Part shown: piece by piece, positions 14,864 to 24,171 of the stretch | How the letters are laid out: each line of letters opens with the position of its first letter | How positions within the stretch are numbered: the stretch's first letter is position 1 | Source of the DNA: a virus | DNA: 47,247 nucleotides | Reading direction: 5' to 3' (one strand) | Virus record (IMG/VR): IMGVR_UViG_3300017917_003119 | Location: 1-47,247 of that record | Translations under genes and position numbers: made by a program | The notes under the pieces: model-generated | Databases searched by the model: none | What the model was told of the DNA's origin: nothing | What the model saw: only the letters and a program-made list of their open reading frames with translations

Positions 14864-17571
14864 TGTCATATATTGATGCCGTACACGACCGTGACACTGA
14901 TAAAATCTATGTTGTAGAAAGAACTACTGTTGGAGAACGTACATATAAAGAATACAACGCAAACTACACTTTTTACTATAGTGACCCAAAGGGTAAATAT
15001 CGTAGTATATTTGGAGACAGTGTAAGTAAATTTAGTACGAGAAAACGTAGTGAATTTGAAAAAGAACGTAGGATACATAACAATAAAAAACTCTTTGAAA
15101 GTGATATTAATGTAGTATTTCGTTGCCTTAGTGAAAACTATCTTAAGGTTGAACCACCGAAACTACATACATGCTTTTTTGACATTGAAGTAGATTTTTC
15201 TCCTGAAAAAGGATTTAGTCCTACTAGTGATCCATTTAATCCTGTCACTGCTATTAGTTTATACTTAGATTGGCTAGATCAATTAGTAACACTTGTGATA
15301 GCTCCTAAACATATGAGCATAGATACAAGTCATGAAATATGTAATCAATTTGAAAATTGTCTATTGTTTCCAAATGAAACAGAAATGTTTGAAACATTTT
15401 TTCAACTCATTGAAGACGCTGATGTATTAACTGGATGGAATTCAGAAGGATATGATATACCGTATATGGTAAATCGTGTAACAAGAATAATGAGCAAAGA
15501 TGACACACGTAAGTTTTGCTTATTAGGACAGTTTCCTAAACCAAGAACATATGAACGTTTTGGTAAAGAAGAAACTACTTTTGATTTAGTTGGTCGTGTT
15601 CATATGGATTATTTACAGTTATATAAAAAATATAATTATGAAAGCCGTCATAGTTATTCACTAGATGCAATTGGTGAAATGGAAGTAGGTGAGCGTAAGA
15701 CACAATATGAAGGAACATTAGACCAGCTATACAACAAAGACTTTAAAACATTTATACAGTATAATAGACAAGATACCATGCTCATGGTAAAAATTCATAA
15801 TAAATTAAAATTTTTGGATCTTGCCAATGCGCTAGCGCATGAAAATACTGTATTATTGCCAACTGTCATGGGATCTGTTGCAATGATTGAAATGGCAATC
15901 ATGAACGAGGCTCATGAACGTGGTTTAGTTGTACCTGATAAAAAACGAAAGGAAAACAATGACGAACAACCAGCGGCAGGTGCCTATGTTGCTACGCCCA
16001 AAAAAGGAATACACGAATATGTCGGAGCAGTCGATATCAACAGTCTCTACCCGTCGGCAATCCGCGCTCTTAACATGGCGCCCGAAACAATTGTTGGTCA
16101 AGTCAGACAAACACTTACCAATCAATACATGAAAGACAAGGGTGCAAAGCTTGCCCGAGAAAAGAAATACTATAAAGATGGTGATGATGACGTAACAGGT
16201 GCAATATTATGGGAAAACTTGTTTGGTAGTTTAGAATATGAAGCTATTATGAAACAAGAACGTGGTACTATACTTACACTTGATTATGAAGATGGTCGTA
16301 GTGAAGACATGAGCGCAGCAGAAATATGGAAATTAGTTTTTGATAGCCATAAACCCTATATGATAAGTGCGAATGGTACCATCTTTAGATATGATACTGA
16401 AGGTGTAATTCCTGGATTATTAACACGCTGGTACACAGAACGAAAAAGTATTCAGAAACAAGCAAAAGAATCATATGGCACCGACATGTATGAATATTAT
16501 GACAAAAGACAACTTGTACGTAAGATTTTGTTGAACAGTGCATATGGTGCATTGTTAAATGAACATTGCCGTTTTTATGACAAACGTATAGGACAAAGTG
16601 TAACATTAAGTGGTAGACAAATTGTCAAACACATGATGAGTACAATTAATGAAGTTGTTGAAGGTACTTATGATCATAATGGTAAAGCAATTGTTTATGG
16701 TGACACAGACAGTTGCTACTTTACTGCATATCCTATTCTACGTTCTCAAATAGAAAACAAAGAATTAAATTGGAGTAAAGAGTCTTGTGTAGAATTATAT
16801 GATGCTATTGCAGAACAAGCTAATGAAAGCTTTCCAGCATTTATGGAACGAGCATTTCATGTCCCTAGAAAGAATGGTGAAATAATTAAAGCAGGACGTG
16901 AATTAATTGGTGATCGAAGTTTGTTTATAACTAAAAAACGTTATGCTATTAATATATATGATAAAGAAGGTAAACGCAAAGACGTTAATGGTAAAATGGG
17001 TGATATCAAAGCTATGGGCCTTGATTTAAAACGTGCTGATACACCAAAATATATACAAGAATTTTTAATGCAAGTATTAGAAATTGTATTAGAGGGTAAA
17101 ACAAAGAATGATGTTATTGAACTAATTAAAAAATTTAAACTTAAATTAGGAGAACAAGATAGTTGGACTAAAGGTACTCCTAAGTCAGTTAACAAATTAA
17201 CATATTATGGTGATTTAGAAAAGAATAGTAAAACTGGAAAAGCTAATATGCCAGGACACGTTCGTGCTGCATTAAATTACAACTTTTTACGTAAGGCAAA
17301 TGATGATAATTACAGTATGAGAATTGTAGATGGCATGAAGGTAGTTGTATGTAAACTTAAGTCTAACCCGTTAGGGTTTACAAGCATTGCTTATCCTACC
17401 GATGAACTTAGGTTGCCTAAGTGGTTTTGCGAGTTACCATTTGATGACGCTGAAATGGAAAGAACATTGGTCGATGAGAAAATAGAAAACTTATTGGGTG
17501 TATTAGAATGGGACTTACGAACAAGTACAAACACAAATTCGAAATTTGATGATTTATTTAGTTTTGAATAA
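14863..17571 (+). CDS. 43: Family B replicative DNA polymerase (T4 gp43-like)
   Basis: A 902-residue polymerase, close to T4 gp43 in length. The proofreading exonuclease has FFDIEVDF (D107, E109), GWNSEGYDIPYM and YNRQDT. The polymerase has motif A VDINSLYPSAI (D391), motif B KILLNSAYGAL (K554, Y561) and motif C YGDTDS (D614, D616). All catalytic Asp residues are present. The C-terminus (KFDDLFSFE) is a short hydrophobic tail suitable for clamp binding; the DpdA-like protein downstream ends in a similar FDEFFSFE. Bases from roughly 15950 to 16130 around motif A use many C/G-ending codons unlike the flanks. It is translated from a TAATG overlap with the DsbA-like gene. Confidence 0.97.
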   Translation: MSYIDAVHDRDTDKIYVVERTTVGERTYKEYNANYTFYYSDPKGKYRSIFGDSVSKFSTRKRSEFEKERRIHNNKKLFESDINVVFRCLSENYLKVEPPKLHTCFFDIEVDFSPEKGFSPTSDPFNPVTAISLYLDWLDQLVTLVIAPKHMSIDTSHEICNQFENCLLFPNETEMFETFFQLIEDADVLTGWNSEGYDIPYMVNRVTRIMSKDDTRKFCLLGQFPKPRTYERFGKEETTFDLVGRVHMDYLQLYKKYNYESRHSYSLDAIGEMEVGERKTQYEGTLDQLYNKDFKTFIQYNRQDTMLMVKIHNKLKFLDLANALAHENTVLLPTVMGSVAMIEMAIMNEAHERGLVVPDKKRKENNDEQPAAGAYVATPKKGIHEYVGAVDINSLYPSAIRALNMAPETIVGQVRQTLTNQYMKDKGAKLAREKKYYKDGDDDVTGAILWENLFGSLEYEAIMKQERGTILTLDYEDGRSEDMSAAEIWKLVFDSHKPYMISANGTIFRYDTEGVIPGLLTRWYTERKSIQKQAKESYGTDMYEYYDKRQLVRKILLNSAYGALLNEHCRFYDKRIGQSVTLSGRQIVKHMMSTINEVVEGTYDHNGKAIVYGDTDSCYFTAYPILRSQIENKELNWSKESCVELYDAIAEQANESFPAFMERAFHVPRKNGEIIKAGRELIGDRSLFITKKRYAINIYDKEGKRKDVNGKMGDIKAMGLDLKRADTPKYIQEFLMQVLEIVLEGKTKNDVIELIKKFKLKLGEQDSWTKGTPKSVNKLTYYGDLEKNSKTGKANMPGHVRAALNYNFLRKANDDNYSMRIVDGMKVVVCKLKSNPLGFTSIAYPTDELRLPKWFCELPFDDAEMERTLVDEKIENLLGVLEWDLRTSTNTNSKFDDLFSFE

Positions 17572-17584
17572 TTTTCCTAAATAC

Positions 17585-17612
17585 TTGAACTAACAAATAA
17601 AAACATTATACT
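17585..17612 (+). promoter_or_regulatory. Sigma70-like promoter for clamp gene
   Basis: TTGAAC (17585-17590), a 16-bp spacer and TATACT (17607-17612), in the 62-bp gap between polymerase and clamp. An AAGGA ribosome site follows before the ATG at 17634. Confidence 0.55.
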
Positions 17613-17633
17613 TAACAAATATAAAGGATAAAC

Positions 17634-18365
17634 ATGAAAGATTATTTACAAGATTTAATTCAACATACTTATGGACTAGGAGTAATTGAACTTGTTAAAG
17701 TAGTAGGCACTGATAAAGAAACAAATGTCTATGCTAATACAGAAAACAAAACATTAATTTTTAATGGTAAATTTAACACTCCAATCGCAGATTTTATTGG
17801 GGTGTTTGGTATGCCAAACTTGGATAGACTTAAAACAATTTTAGGTTTTGAAGAATATGATGAACATGCTATTATTAAAGTTTTGCGTCAAAATAAAGAT
17901 GGAGAAGATGTTCCTGCATCAATTCAATTTGTAACAAAGATAAGTGACTTTACTAATGACTATAGATTAATGGCAAAATCATTGGTTGAAGAAAAAATAA
18001 AAACAATTAAATTTGCAGGAGCTACTTGGAATATTGAATTTGTTCCGACCTTAGAAGGTATTATGCGTTTGAAAAAACAAGCAAGTGCAAATAATACTGA
18101 AACAAACTTTGTTATGAAAGTAGATAAAGGTGATTTAAAATGTTATTTTGGTGACATTGGAACACACTCTGGTAATTTTGTTTTTCAACCACAAGTTAAT
18201 GGATCATTGTCTAGACCATTGATTTGGCCAATTAAAGTATTTCAATCAATCATGGATTTGCCTGGTGAAAAAACTATTAGATTAAGTGATCAAGGTGTTG
18301 CAGAAATTGTTGTTGATAGTGGACTTGGTGTTTATTATTATCGTCTCCCAGCACAAACAAAATGA
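17634..18365 (+). CDS. 45: Probable sliding clamp (T4 gp45-like)
   Basis: A 243-residue protein, close to the 228 residues of T4 gp45, with repeated beta-rich halves and no enzyme motif. The C-terminus, AEIVVDSGLGVYYYRLPAQ, resembles the final strand of clamp proteins. It follows the polymerase gene directly. Clamps form a ring that tethers the polymerase to DNA, and in T4-like phages they also activate late transcription. The call rests on size, fold pattern and position. No clamp-loader gene is seen in the window, so those must lie elsewhere. The stop overlaps the next ATG by 4 bp. Confidence 0.6.
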   Translation: MKDYLQDLIQHTYGLGVIELVKVVGTDKETNVYANTENKTLIFNGKFNTPIADFIGVFGMPNLDRLKTILGFEEYDEHAIIKVLRQNKDGEDVPASIQFVTKISDFTNDYRLMAKSLVEEKIKTIKFAGATWNIEFVPTLEGIMRLKKQASANNTETNFVMKVDKGDLKCYFGDIGTHSGNFVFQPQVNGSLSRPLIWPIKVFQSIMDLPGEKTIRLSDQGVAEIVVDSGLGVYYYRLPAQTK

Positions 18366-18745
18366 TTAAAACAATAAAAGGTACTAACGGTGTTACTGTG
18401 AATGGCGGTACAAGTAGCTTTCCCTTTTTCAACATGAATTCATATTCAGGAACAAGTATTGCACCAGGTACAGTAAGATATAACGGTTATAATTATAACT
18501 TTGAAGTATATGATGGTTTTGCGTGGTTGACAATTCCCAGTAATCATTCTACAATAGAATTAGATCAAACAACTAAAGAAATTATTGAATGGGCTAAGGC
18601 TAAACGTGCTGAAGAAGAATATCTAAAATCTGAAGCAGAGAAAAACCCTACCATAAAAGATTTATTGAATCAACGTAATGATATTGACAGTAAAATTACT
18701 ATGGTAAAAACTCTAATTCAAAACTGCAAAGTATGCGAATCATAA
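18362..18745 (+). CDS. Small protein with virion-type Y/G-rich motif and coiled-coil tail
   Basis: A 127-residue protein. The first 65 residues are Gly/Ser/Thr-rich and contain GTVRYNGYNYNFEVYDG followed by W-L-T-I, a motif like those at the tips of phage tail fibres or structural proteins. The second half is helical (TKEIIEWAKAKRAEEEY, then a heptad-like helix) and ends with a C-x-x-C pair. Function unknown; a structural role is suggested only by the N-terminal part. It overlaps the clamp stop by 4 bp and the next gene's start by 13 bp if the first ATG is used there. Confidence 0.55.
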   Translation: MIKTIKGTNGVTVNGGTSSFPFFNMNSYSGTSIAPGTVRYNGYNYNFEVYDGFAWLTIPSNHSTIELDQTTKEIIEWAKAKRAEEEYLKSEAEKNPTIKDLLNQRNDIDSKITMVKTLIQNCKVCES

Positions 18746-20217
18746 GTATGATTGAACAAGACAATCTTTCACAAAAGCAAAACCCTGATTGGGCATTGTT
18801 TCTACCCGCAGTATCTAGCTTTTTTATCAGTGGATTAGGCAAACAACGTGAAGGTGAAAACTATTTTGATATTAATAGGATTCCTAAAGGATTTAATGGT
18901 GATGTTGAATGCTTAAATTTCTTAAACAGTAAACAAGGCCTATATAATTATAAATGGGGATTATACAGTGCTGGTCATGCAAATCTTGATACTAATGTTA
19001 TTGATAATGCTGAAAGCATTATAAGAAAACGTGAAAAAGGTACTTTCTTATTAGGTGATAGTGGTGGCTTTCAAATCATGAAGGGTCAATGGCCTGCAGA
19101 TTGGAAAGACATTAATTGCCCTAAAGCTATGAAGCAGCGACAAAAGGTTCTCAAATGGATGGATACATACATGGACTACGGTATGTGTTTAGATGTACCT
19201 ACGCAAACATTACGTAATAAACATTTATTAGACAAACATGGTATATCTACAATTGAAGAAGCAGTACGTGCTACACATATCAATAACGAATATTTTATAA
19301 ACAATCGCAGTGGAGAATGTAAATTTCTCAACGTACTTCAAGGTTTGACGCATAAACAATCTGATGATTGGTATGATGAAATGAAGAAGTATTGTGATCC
19401 AAAAATATATCCTAAAAATCATTTTAACGGTTGGGCTTTTGGTGGGCAAACAAAGATTGATATTCATTTAACATTAAAAAGAATGTTGGGTATCATACAT
19501 GATGGGTTATTAGAAGAAGGTAAACACGATCTAATACATTGTTTGGGTACTAGCATTTTAGAATATGCTGTACTTTTTAGTGATATACAACGAGCAATAA
19601 GAAAATATCATAACCCAAAACTAATTATTACATTTGATTGTGCTAGCCCATTTTTTAGTGCTGCAAAAGGTCTTGCATACTTTAATACAAATATACAACA
19701 TGATAAAAAATGGTCTTATAGTATGGAAAAGACTGCTGAAAATAAAAGCTATGCCAATGATAATCGTAAGTTTCGGGATGCTGTATTACAAGATGGTATC
19801 CATAAACTATTTACAGACAGCCCCGTAACTGATAGAATGTTGGTTAGTGATTTGTGCTACAGAGGTATAGGATTCATTGGTCAACATGGTAAAGAAACTA
19901 AAACGAGTTGGGATACATTAAGTTATACATTGTTACAAGCACATAATGTTTATCAACATATTTGGTCAGTTCAAGAAGCCAATCGTAAATATGATCAAGG
20001 TGTAAAACCTTCAATGGTTTTAGATAAATTTACAGGTGTTGATTTTGGTACTATTGTAGACGAAATATTCAGTAAAAAAGATTACAAAAAAAGTATGGAC
20101 TTACTAGATAAATATAGTAAATTTTGGATGCAGATGAAATCTGGTAGTCAAGGTTATAGTGGTGAAAAAACAGTTAATTCTCTTACAAAATTTGATGAGT
20201 TTTTTTCTTTTGAATAA
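18733..20217 (+). CDS. dpdA: TGT-like 7-deazaguanine DNA transglycosylase (DpdA family)
   Basis: A 494-residue protein with the tRNA-guanine transglycosylase fold: LLGDSGGFQ gives the acid/base D109 and substrate loop 110-114, then FLNVLQG (197-203), WAFGGQ (233-238), the HCLGTS block and ITFDCASP with D301 at the nucleophile position. Queuine TGTs carry a PTR motif after that Asp; here it reads SPF, as expected of a paralogue. DpdA enzymes swap guanine in DNA for preQ0 or related bases, protecting phage DNA from restriction. FolE, QueD, QueE and a YhhQ-like transporter are encoded 7-11 kb downstream. Start is either 18733 or the ATG at 18748, which avoids the overlap. The C-terminus FDEFFSFE may bind the clamp. 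Confidence 0.82.
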   Translation: MRIISMIEQDNLSQKQNPDWALFLPAVSSFFISGLGKQREGENYFDINRIPKGFNGDVECLNFLNSKQGLYNYKWGLYSAGHANLDTNVIDNAESIIRKREKGTFLLGDSGGFQIMKGQWPADWKDINCPKAMKQRQKVLKWMDTYMDYGMCLDVPTQTLRNKHLLDKHGISTIEEAVRATHINNEYFINNRSGECKFLNVLQGLTHKQSDDWYDEMKKYCDPKIYPKNHFNGWAFGGQTKIDIHLTLKRMLGIIHDGLLEEGKHDLIHCLGTSILEYAVLFSDIQRAIRKYHNPKLIITFDCASPFFSAAKGLAYFNTNIQHDKKWSYSMEKTAENKSYANDNRKFRDAVLQDGIHKLFTDSPVTDRMLVSDLCYRGIGFIGQHGKETKTSWDTLSYTLLQAHNVYQHIWSVQEANRKYDQGVKPSMVLDKFTGVDFGTIVDEIFSKKDYKKSMDLLDKYSKFWMQMKSGSQGYSGEKTVNSLTKFDEFFSFE

Positions 20218-20226
20218 GGAAATATC

Positions 20227-20430
20227 ATGCCATACCGTAAACAAATTAACAGAGTATTAGAAAATAAAAATAATATTACCCAACAAATTAAACATCTTGA
20301 AATGATTGGGGCTAGTTATGAACGTATAAATGAGCTAAAGCATAGAGAACAAATTTTTCAACGAGAATTATCGAAGCTTTATAAACTTCAATATGAAGAA
20401 GAAACAGAACGTGTAGGATATGATGACTAA
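20227..20430 (+). CDS. Small coiled-coil protein
   Basis: 67 residues, almost entirely helical and charged, for example TQQIKHLEMIGASYERINEL, with heptad spacing that suggests a coiled coil. It starts 9 bp after the DpdA-like gene with a ribosome site AAGGAA. No function can be assigned. Confidence 0.6.
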   Translation: MPYRKQINRVLENKNNITQQIKHLEMIGASYERINELKHREQIFQRELSKLYKLQYEEETERVGYDD

Positions 20431-20448
20431 AAAAATATAGAGATTATA

Positions 20449-20901
20449 ATGGAACAAAGAAACGAAATTTTAAACGAAAGAAGAAAGCTTATAAGTCATG
20501 AAGCTAAACGTATGATATGGGTAACATTTCGTAAAGAAGGCATACATAAATACCCAGCTGCATTAGACGATCCTAAACTTAAAACAGGAGATGAATATGA
20601 TGTTTCGTTTTTGGGCTATCCGCATAGGCATATTTTTCATATCAATGTTAGCATTGAAGTATTTCATAACGACCGAGACATTGAATTCATACAATTCAAA
20701 CGGTTTTGTGAGCGTCTCCTGCACGAGGGGGTAGTTCAACTTAACTATAAAAGCTGCGAAATGATTAGCGATGATTTATACGAATCTATTGCTAGTCGTT
20801 ATCCAGATCGTGACATTCATATCACTGTGAGCGAAGATGGTGAAAATGGTGCTACGATTTTATATAACACAACGAAACCTTATCAACAAATTAAAATCTG
20901 A
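20449..20901 (+). CDS. Conserved-looking phage protein of unknown function
   Basis: 150 residues, not recognised. It has a basic N-terminal helix, a segment RMIWVTFRKEGIHKYP, a beta segment with YPHRHIFHINVSIEVFHNDR that contains three His, and an acidic C-terminal half. The His cluster could bind metal, but the pattern fits no family I can name. Bases 20620-20740 are richer in C/G-ending codons than the flanks. It lies in a run of small genes between DpdA-like and nucleotidyltransferase genes. Confidence 0.6.
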   Translation: MEQRNEILNERRKLISHEAKRMIWVTFRKEGIHKYPAALDDPKLKTGDEYDVSFLGYPHRHIFHINVSIEVFHNDRDIEFIQFKRFCERLLHEGVVQLNYKSCEMISDDLYESIASRYPDRDIHITVSEDGENGATILYNTTKPYQQIKI

Positions 20902-20908
20902 GGTAAAA

Positions 20909-21118
20909 ATGGGAAAACAAGCAATTAAAGTAAATAATCAATATAACAAAATTTTTGATGACCTAGAAAAATATTTAGAATTTTGTAGGACATATGGGTA
21001 CGTTTTTGACGAAAAAGACCTTTATAAAGAAAAAAGTTTTGTTTATAGACTTTTTACTAAATATCTTAACGGAAAAGACGTTAAGGATAACTGGGAAATT
21101 GATGCAAAATCAGTTTAA
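20909..21118 (+). CDS. Small helical protein of unknown function
   Basis: 69 residues, starting at the ATG at 20909 with GAGG a few bases upstream; a longer in-frame reading would overlap the previous gene. It contains NQYNKIFDDLEKYLEFCRTY and ends EIDAKSV. The last 17 bases overlap the start of the nucleotidyltransferase gene. Confidence 0.55.
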   Translation: MGKQAIKVNNQYNKIFDDLEKYLEFCRTYGYVFDEKDLYKEKSFVYRLFTKYLNGKDVKDNWEIDAKSV

Positions 21119-21869
21119 AATCGTTGTAGTAACAGGGGGTTTCGACCCCCTTCATTCTGGGCATATATCTTATCTTAATCACGCTGATCATCTTGGTGAT
21201 CATGTAGTTGTTGGTTTAAATTCAGATGCATGGCTTACTCGAAAAAAGGGTAGACCTTTTATGCCATGGAGAGAACGTATGACTATTTTAGATAACTTAC
21301 ATATGGTAGGAGAAGTCATTGAATTTGATGACAGTGATGGTACATCTATTGATGCTATAAAAAAAATAAAAGAAAAATATCCTAACGACAAAATTATATT
21401 TGCGAACGGTGGTGACAGAACAAAAGAGAATTGCCCAGAAATGATATTTGATGATATAGAATTTGTATTTGGTGTTGGTGGCAATAAAAAACATAATAGT
21501 TCTAGTTGGTTACTGGAAAATTGGAAAAATCCAAAAACTGAAAAGAGTTGGGGTTGGTATCGTGTGCTTGATGATGTACCAGGATATAAGGTAAAAGAAT
21601 TAGTTATTGAACCACATAAAGCGTTTTCAATGCAAAAACACAATTTTCGTAGTGAATATTGGTATATATTAAAAGGTAAATGTAAAATAATAACAGATTA
21701 TAATAATCAACCATGTGAATTGACAAAAGTTGCAAATGAGTCATATAATATAGGTGTTGGTGTTTGGCATCAGTGTAAAAATGATTATGATGAACCTTGT
21801 CATATTTTAGAAGTTCAACATGGTTCCAAATGTGTAGAAGAAGATATTGAAAGAAAATTAAATGATTGA
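21102..21869 (+). CDS. Nucleotidyltransferase-cupin fusion protein
   Basis: A 255-residue two-domain protein. The N-terminal half is a cytidylyltransferase-like domain: VVVTGGFDPLHSGHISYL with the HSGH motif, and LNSDAWLTRKKGRPFMPW with an R-P-x-M-P loop as in RfaE/HldE- and TagD-type enzymes. The C-terminal half is a cupin like the type II mannose-6-phosphate isomerase domain, with EPHKAFSMQKHNFRSEYW then GVWHQCKND and HILEVQHG. Together they suggest making a nucleotide-activated sugar and isomerising its precursor. The ATG at 21102 is preferred to the earlier one because the shared family starts just before GGFDP. A glycosyltransferase gene follows. Confidence 0.75.
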   Translation: MQNQFKIVVVTGGFDPLHSGHISYLNHADHLGDHVVVGLNSDAWLTRKKGRPFMPWRERMTILDNLHMVGEVIEFDDSDGTSIDAIKKIKEKYPNDKIIFANGGDRTKENCPEMIFDDIEFVFGVGGNKKHNSSSWLLENWKNPKTEKSWGWYRVLDDVPGYKVKELVIEPHKAFSMQKHNFRSEYWYILKGKCKIITDYNNQPCELTKVANESYNIGVGVWHQCKNDYDEPCHILEVQHGSKCVEEDIERKLND

Positions 21870-22026
21870 TAAAATTTTTTGGGGCACTATAGTAATTTTC
21901 TTTGTTGGAACATTTATTTTCATAATTTATGGCATGAATAAACTTGATGATAAAATTACAAATTGTAAGGGACTGGTAGTTAAAACTCCTGCAGGTTGGG
22001 AATGTTCAACAGCACAAAAGGCTTAA
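21862..22026 (+). CDS. Small single-pass membrane protein
   Basis: 54 residues. A hydrophobic stretch (FWGTIVIFFVGTFIFIIYG, about 6-24) is followed by a polar tail with two Cys, ending in CSTAQKA. The ATG overlaps the upstream stop by 8 bp (ATGATTGA). The tail would probably face the periplasm. Function unknown. Confidence 0.6.
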   Translation: MIDKIFWGTIVIFFVGTFIFIIYGMNKLDDKITNCKGLVVKTPAGWECSTAQKA

Positions 22027-22027
22027 T

Positions 22028-23203
22028 ATGCGGAAACTTTATTACATGGGCTTGGAGCCTTATAAGGCTAGATACACACTACAATTACGTGAATGGAATC
22101 GCAGTGTATTTGAACGCAGAAAAATTAAGTATGTAATGGTTCCAGGTGAAACATTAAGTAATGATAAGGCTATTGTTACAGGACAAGTATTAGATGCACA
22201 TGGTAGAACTTATTATGGTATGAGTCAACTTATGAATCTTATACGCATGATGAAAGCAGGAGATTTGAATAATGAAGATGTTATACTATTTGAAGACATG
22301 TTTCAGCCCGGTATCGAGAGCATACCTTATATTCTCAATCAAATTGACATTGCTCACCGTCCTAGGATTTTTGTCCGTTGTCTTGCTCAATCCATTGATC
22401 CAGATGATTTTGTACATGTATGGGGTATGTCAAAATGGATGGATGCGTATGAAAAAATGGTTGACACTTTCGTAGATGGTGTGTTAGCTACTAATGAAGA
22501 AATGGTAGCACATATGCGTATCGCAGGATGGACTAGTAAAATTTATAATATTTCGGGACTTGCATTCGGTAAACAAGAAGTACAAAATAGAGTTGATCGT
22601 ATAAAACCATTTAATGACAGACGTATGCGTGTGGTATTTTCTGCACGTTGGGATCAAGAAAAACAACCAGATTTTTATATGGATCTGATTGAGCTTTACC
22701 ATAAAAGACACGGACACAATACTGAATTTGTAGTTTGTAGTGGTGGTAAATTAAAGTCTAATAATGAATCATATATGAATCGTACAAGAAAAATGGTAGA
22801 GGATAAAAAACTAACAATCTATGAAGATTTAGAAAAAGATGCATATTATGAAATTGTTAATAATAGTAGAGTAGTTTTTAATTGTGCATTGCAAGACTGG
22901 GTAAGTAATACAGTAAGTGAGGCAGATGCATTAGGATGTAATGTACTATATCCAGCTTATCGTAGCTTTCCAGAAACATTTGCAAATGATTATGAACGTA
23001 TGTATATTCCATGGTCACTGGAAGATGCGTTAAGTAAATTAGAAATATTACTTAAAAAACCACACAAAAATATTGGCAAAATATCCGACTATAATAATAA
23101 AACAATAGATAGAATATGTGATATTTTAGAAGGTAATGGAGAACATATGCTGCGTGAAACAACTGATTATAGAAAACATTTACGAGAAAAAAAGTATGAG
23201 TAA
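22028..23203 (+). CDS. Glycosyltransferase (GT4/GT-B-like)
   Basis: A 391-residue protein. The second half contains VVFSARWDQEKQPDF, typical of the nucleotide-sugar half of GT-B glycosyltransferases, and NTVSEADALGCNVLYP, the E-A-x-G-like donor-binding loop. The N-terminal half includes DVILFEDMFQPGIESI. The acceptor could be DNA, as in T4 alpha- or beta-glucosylation, or a surface glycan; a nucleotidyltransferase-cupin fusion upstream favours a private sugar route. It follows the small membrane protein by 1 bp. Codons near 22290-22390 are more C/G-ending than elsewhere. Confidence 0.75.
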   Translation: MRKLYYMGLEPYKARYTLQLREWNRSVFERRKIKYVMVPGETLSNDKAIVTGQVLDAHGRTYYGMSQLMNLIRMMKAGDLNNEDVILFEDMFQPGIESIPYILNQIDIAHRPRIFVRCLAQSIDPDDFVHVWGMSKWMDAYEKMVDTFVDGVLATNEEMVAHMRIAGWTSKIYNISGLAFGKQEVQNRVDRIKPFNDRRMRVVFSARWDQEKQPDFYMDLIELYHKRHGHNTEFVVCSGGKLKSNNESYMNRTRKMVEDKKLTIYEDLEKDAYYEIVNNSRVVFNCALQDWVSNTVSEADALGCNVLYPAYRSFPETFANDYERMYIPWSLEDALSKLEILLKKPHKNIGKISDYNNKTIDRICDILEGNGEHMLRETTDYRKHLREKKYE

Positions 23204-23345
23204 AAATTATAGTGATTATACTGTTCAAAAAAATATTTTACTTGAATATTTACAAGTTATGGTTGCATTAGAAGATTGGCATGGTGTTGCAGACGTTGCT
23301 ATGGATTTAAGAGAGCTTGAAGCTAAACATAAAAATGCGAATTGA
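23196..23345 (+). CDS. Small acidic phage protein
   Basis: 49 residues. The ATG at 23196 overlaps the glycosyltransferase end by 8 bp. The sequence LEYLQVMVALEDWHGVADVA followed by LRELEAKH is mostly helical. It looks like a genuine, coupled small gene; the function is unknown. Confidence 0.55.
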   Translation: MSKNYSDYTVQKNILLEYLQVMVALEDWHGVADVAMDLRELEAKHKNAN

Positions 23346-24171
23346 AAATAAAAATATAAAGGTTTTAATAGCAGGTGGATGTAGTTTTACACAAATACCT
23401 GTTTATTCATTTACTGAAGGATTCGAAACAAAAATAGTACCGAAGCAAATTATTAAAAATATTTTTGACAACGGAGATATTGATTCTAAGGTAAGAATTA
23501 CTTGGCCAATACATCTTTCATTACTAATAAGTTGTTCTAGTATTTTCGAGGGTAGAGGAGCCTGTGGCAATGGTATAATTAGTAGGTCTATTATTGAAGC
23601 AACTGAATTTGCATTAAAAAAATATGAACCTGAAGAAATATTAGTTGGTGTGATGTGGAGTGGTAGAGATAGGGGAGAATATTTTTTTAATGATAAACCT
23701 AATTATACTTACGATAATTTAGGGGGACAAAAATTTAAATATTATAAAAATCCAATGAATATTACTACTAAAGCAAACTATTATATTACTAACTCACATT
23801 GGAATGATGAAATTTCTAAACATTATTATAGTTATTATGATGATCACGGGGCAACACAAAAAACATTAGAGCATATATTAAGAATACAGTGGTATCTAAA
23901 AAATAAAAATATTAAATATTTTTTTTCAGAATATCATTGTGATGTATTACCTAAAACAGAAGAATATACAAACCATCCTGATTTAAAAACATTATATGAA
24001 TTATTAGACATGGATAATTTTTTACCATGCACCAATTGTTATGATTGGTGTTTAGATTTTGGAAGTTATGAATATTTAGAAATGCATGGAAATCACCCTA
24101 GTTCTGAACAAAGTTTAGAATTTACAGAAAAAGTAATCATACCACATTTAATTACAAAAAAAATATTATGA
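23335..24171 (+). CDS. SGNH/GDSL-hydrolase-like protein
   Basis: A 278-residue protein. After a short basic start it has VLIAGGCSFTQ, a block I-like G-x-S-F-T with a candidate nucleophile Ser, GRGACGNGIISRSI, which would supply Gly/Asn of the oxyanion hole, and near the end EMHGNHPSSEQSLEF with a His at the catalytic position. This is the pattern of SGNH esterases in phage and cyanobacterial surface-sugar clusters. The substrate could be acylated polysaccharide or sugar. The ATG at 23335 overlaps the preceding small gene; its 3' end overlaps the guaC fragment by 4 bp. Confidence 0.55.
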   Translation: MRIENKNIKVLIAGGCSFTQIPVYSFTEGFETKIVPKQIIKNIFDNGDIDSKVRITWPIHLSLLISCSSIFEGRGACGNGIISRSIIEATEFALKKYEPEEILVGVMWSGRDRGEYFFNDKPNYTYDNLGGQKFKYYKNPMNITTKANYYITNSHWNDEISKHYYSYYDDHGATQKTLEHILRIQWYLKNKNIKYFFSEYHCDVLPKTEEYTNHPDLKTLYELLDMDNFLPCTNCYDWCLDFGSYEYLEMHGNHPSSEQSLEFTEKVIIPHLITKKIL

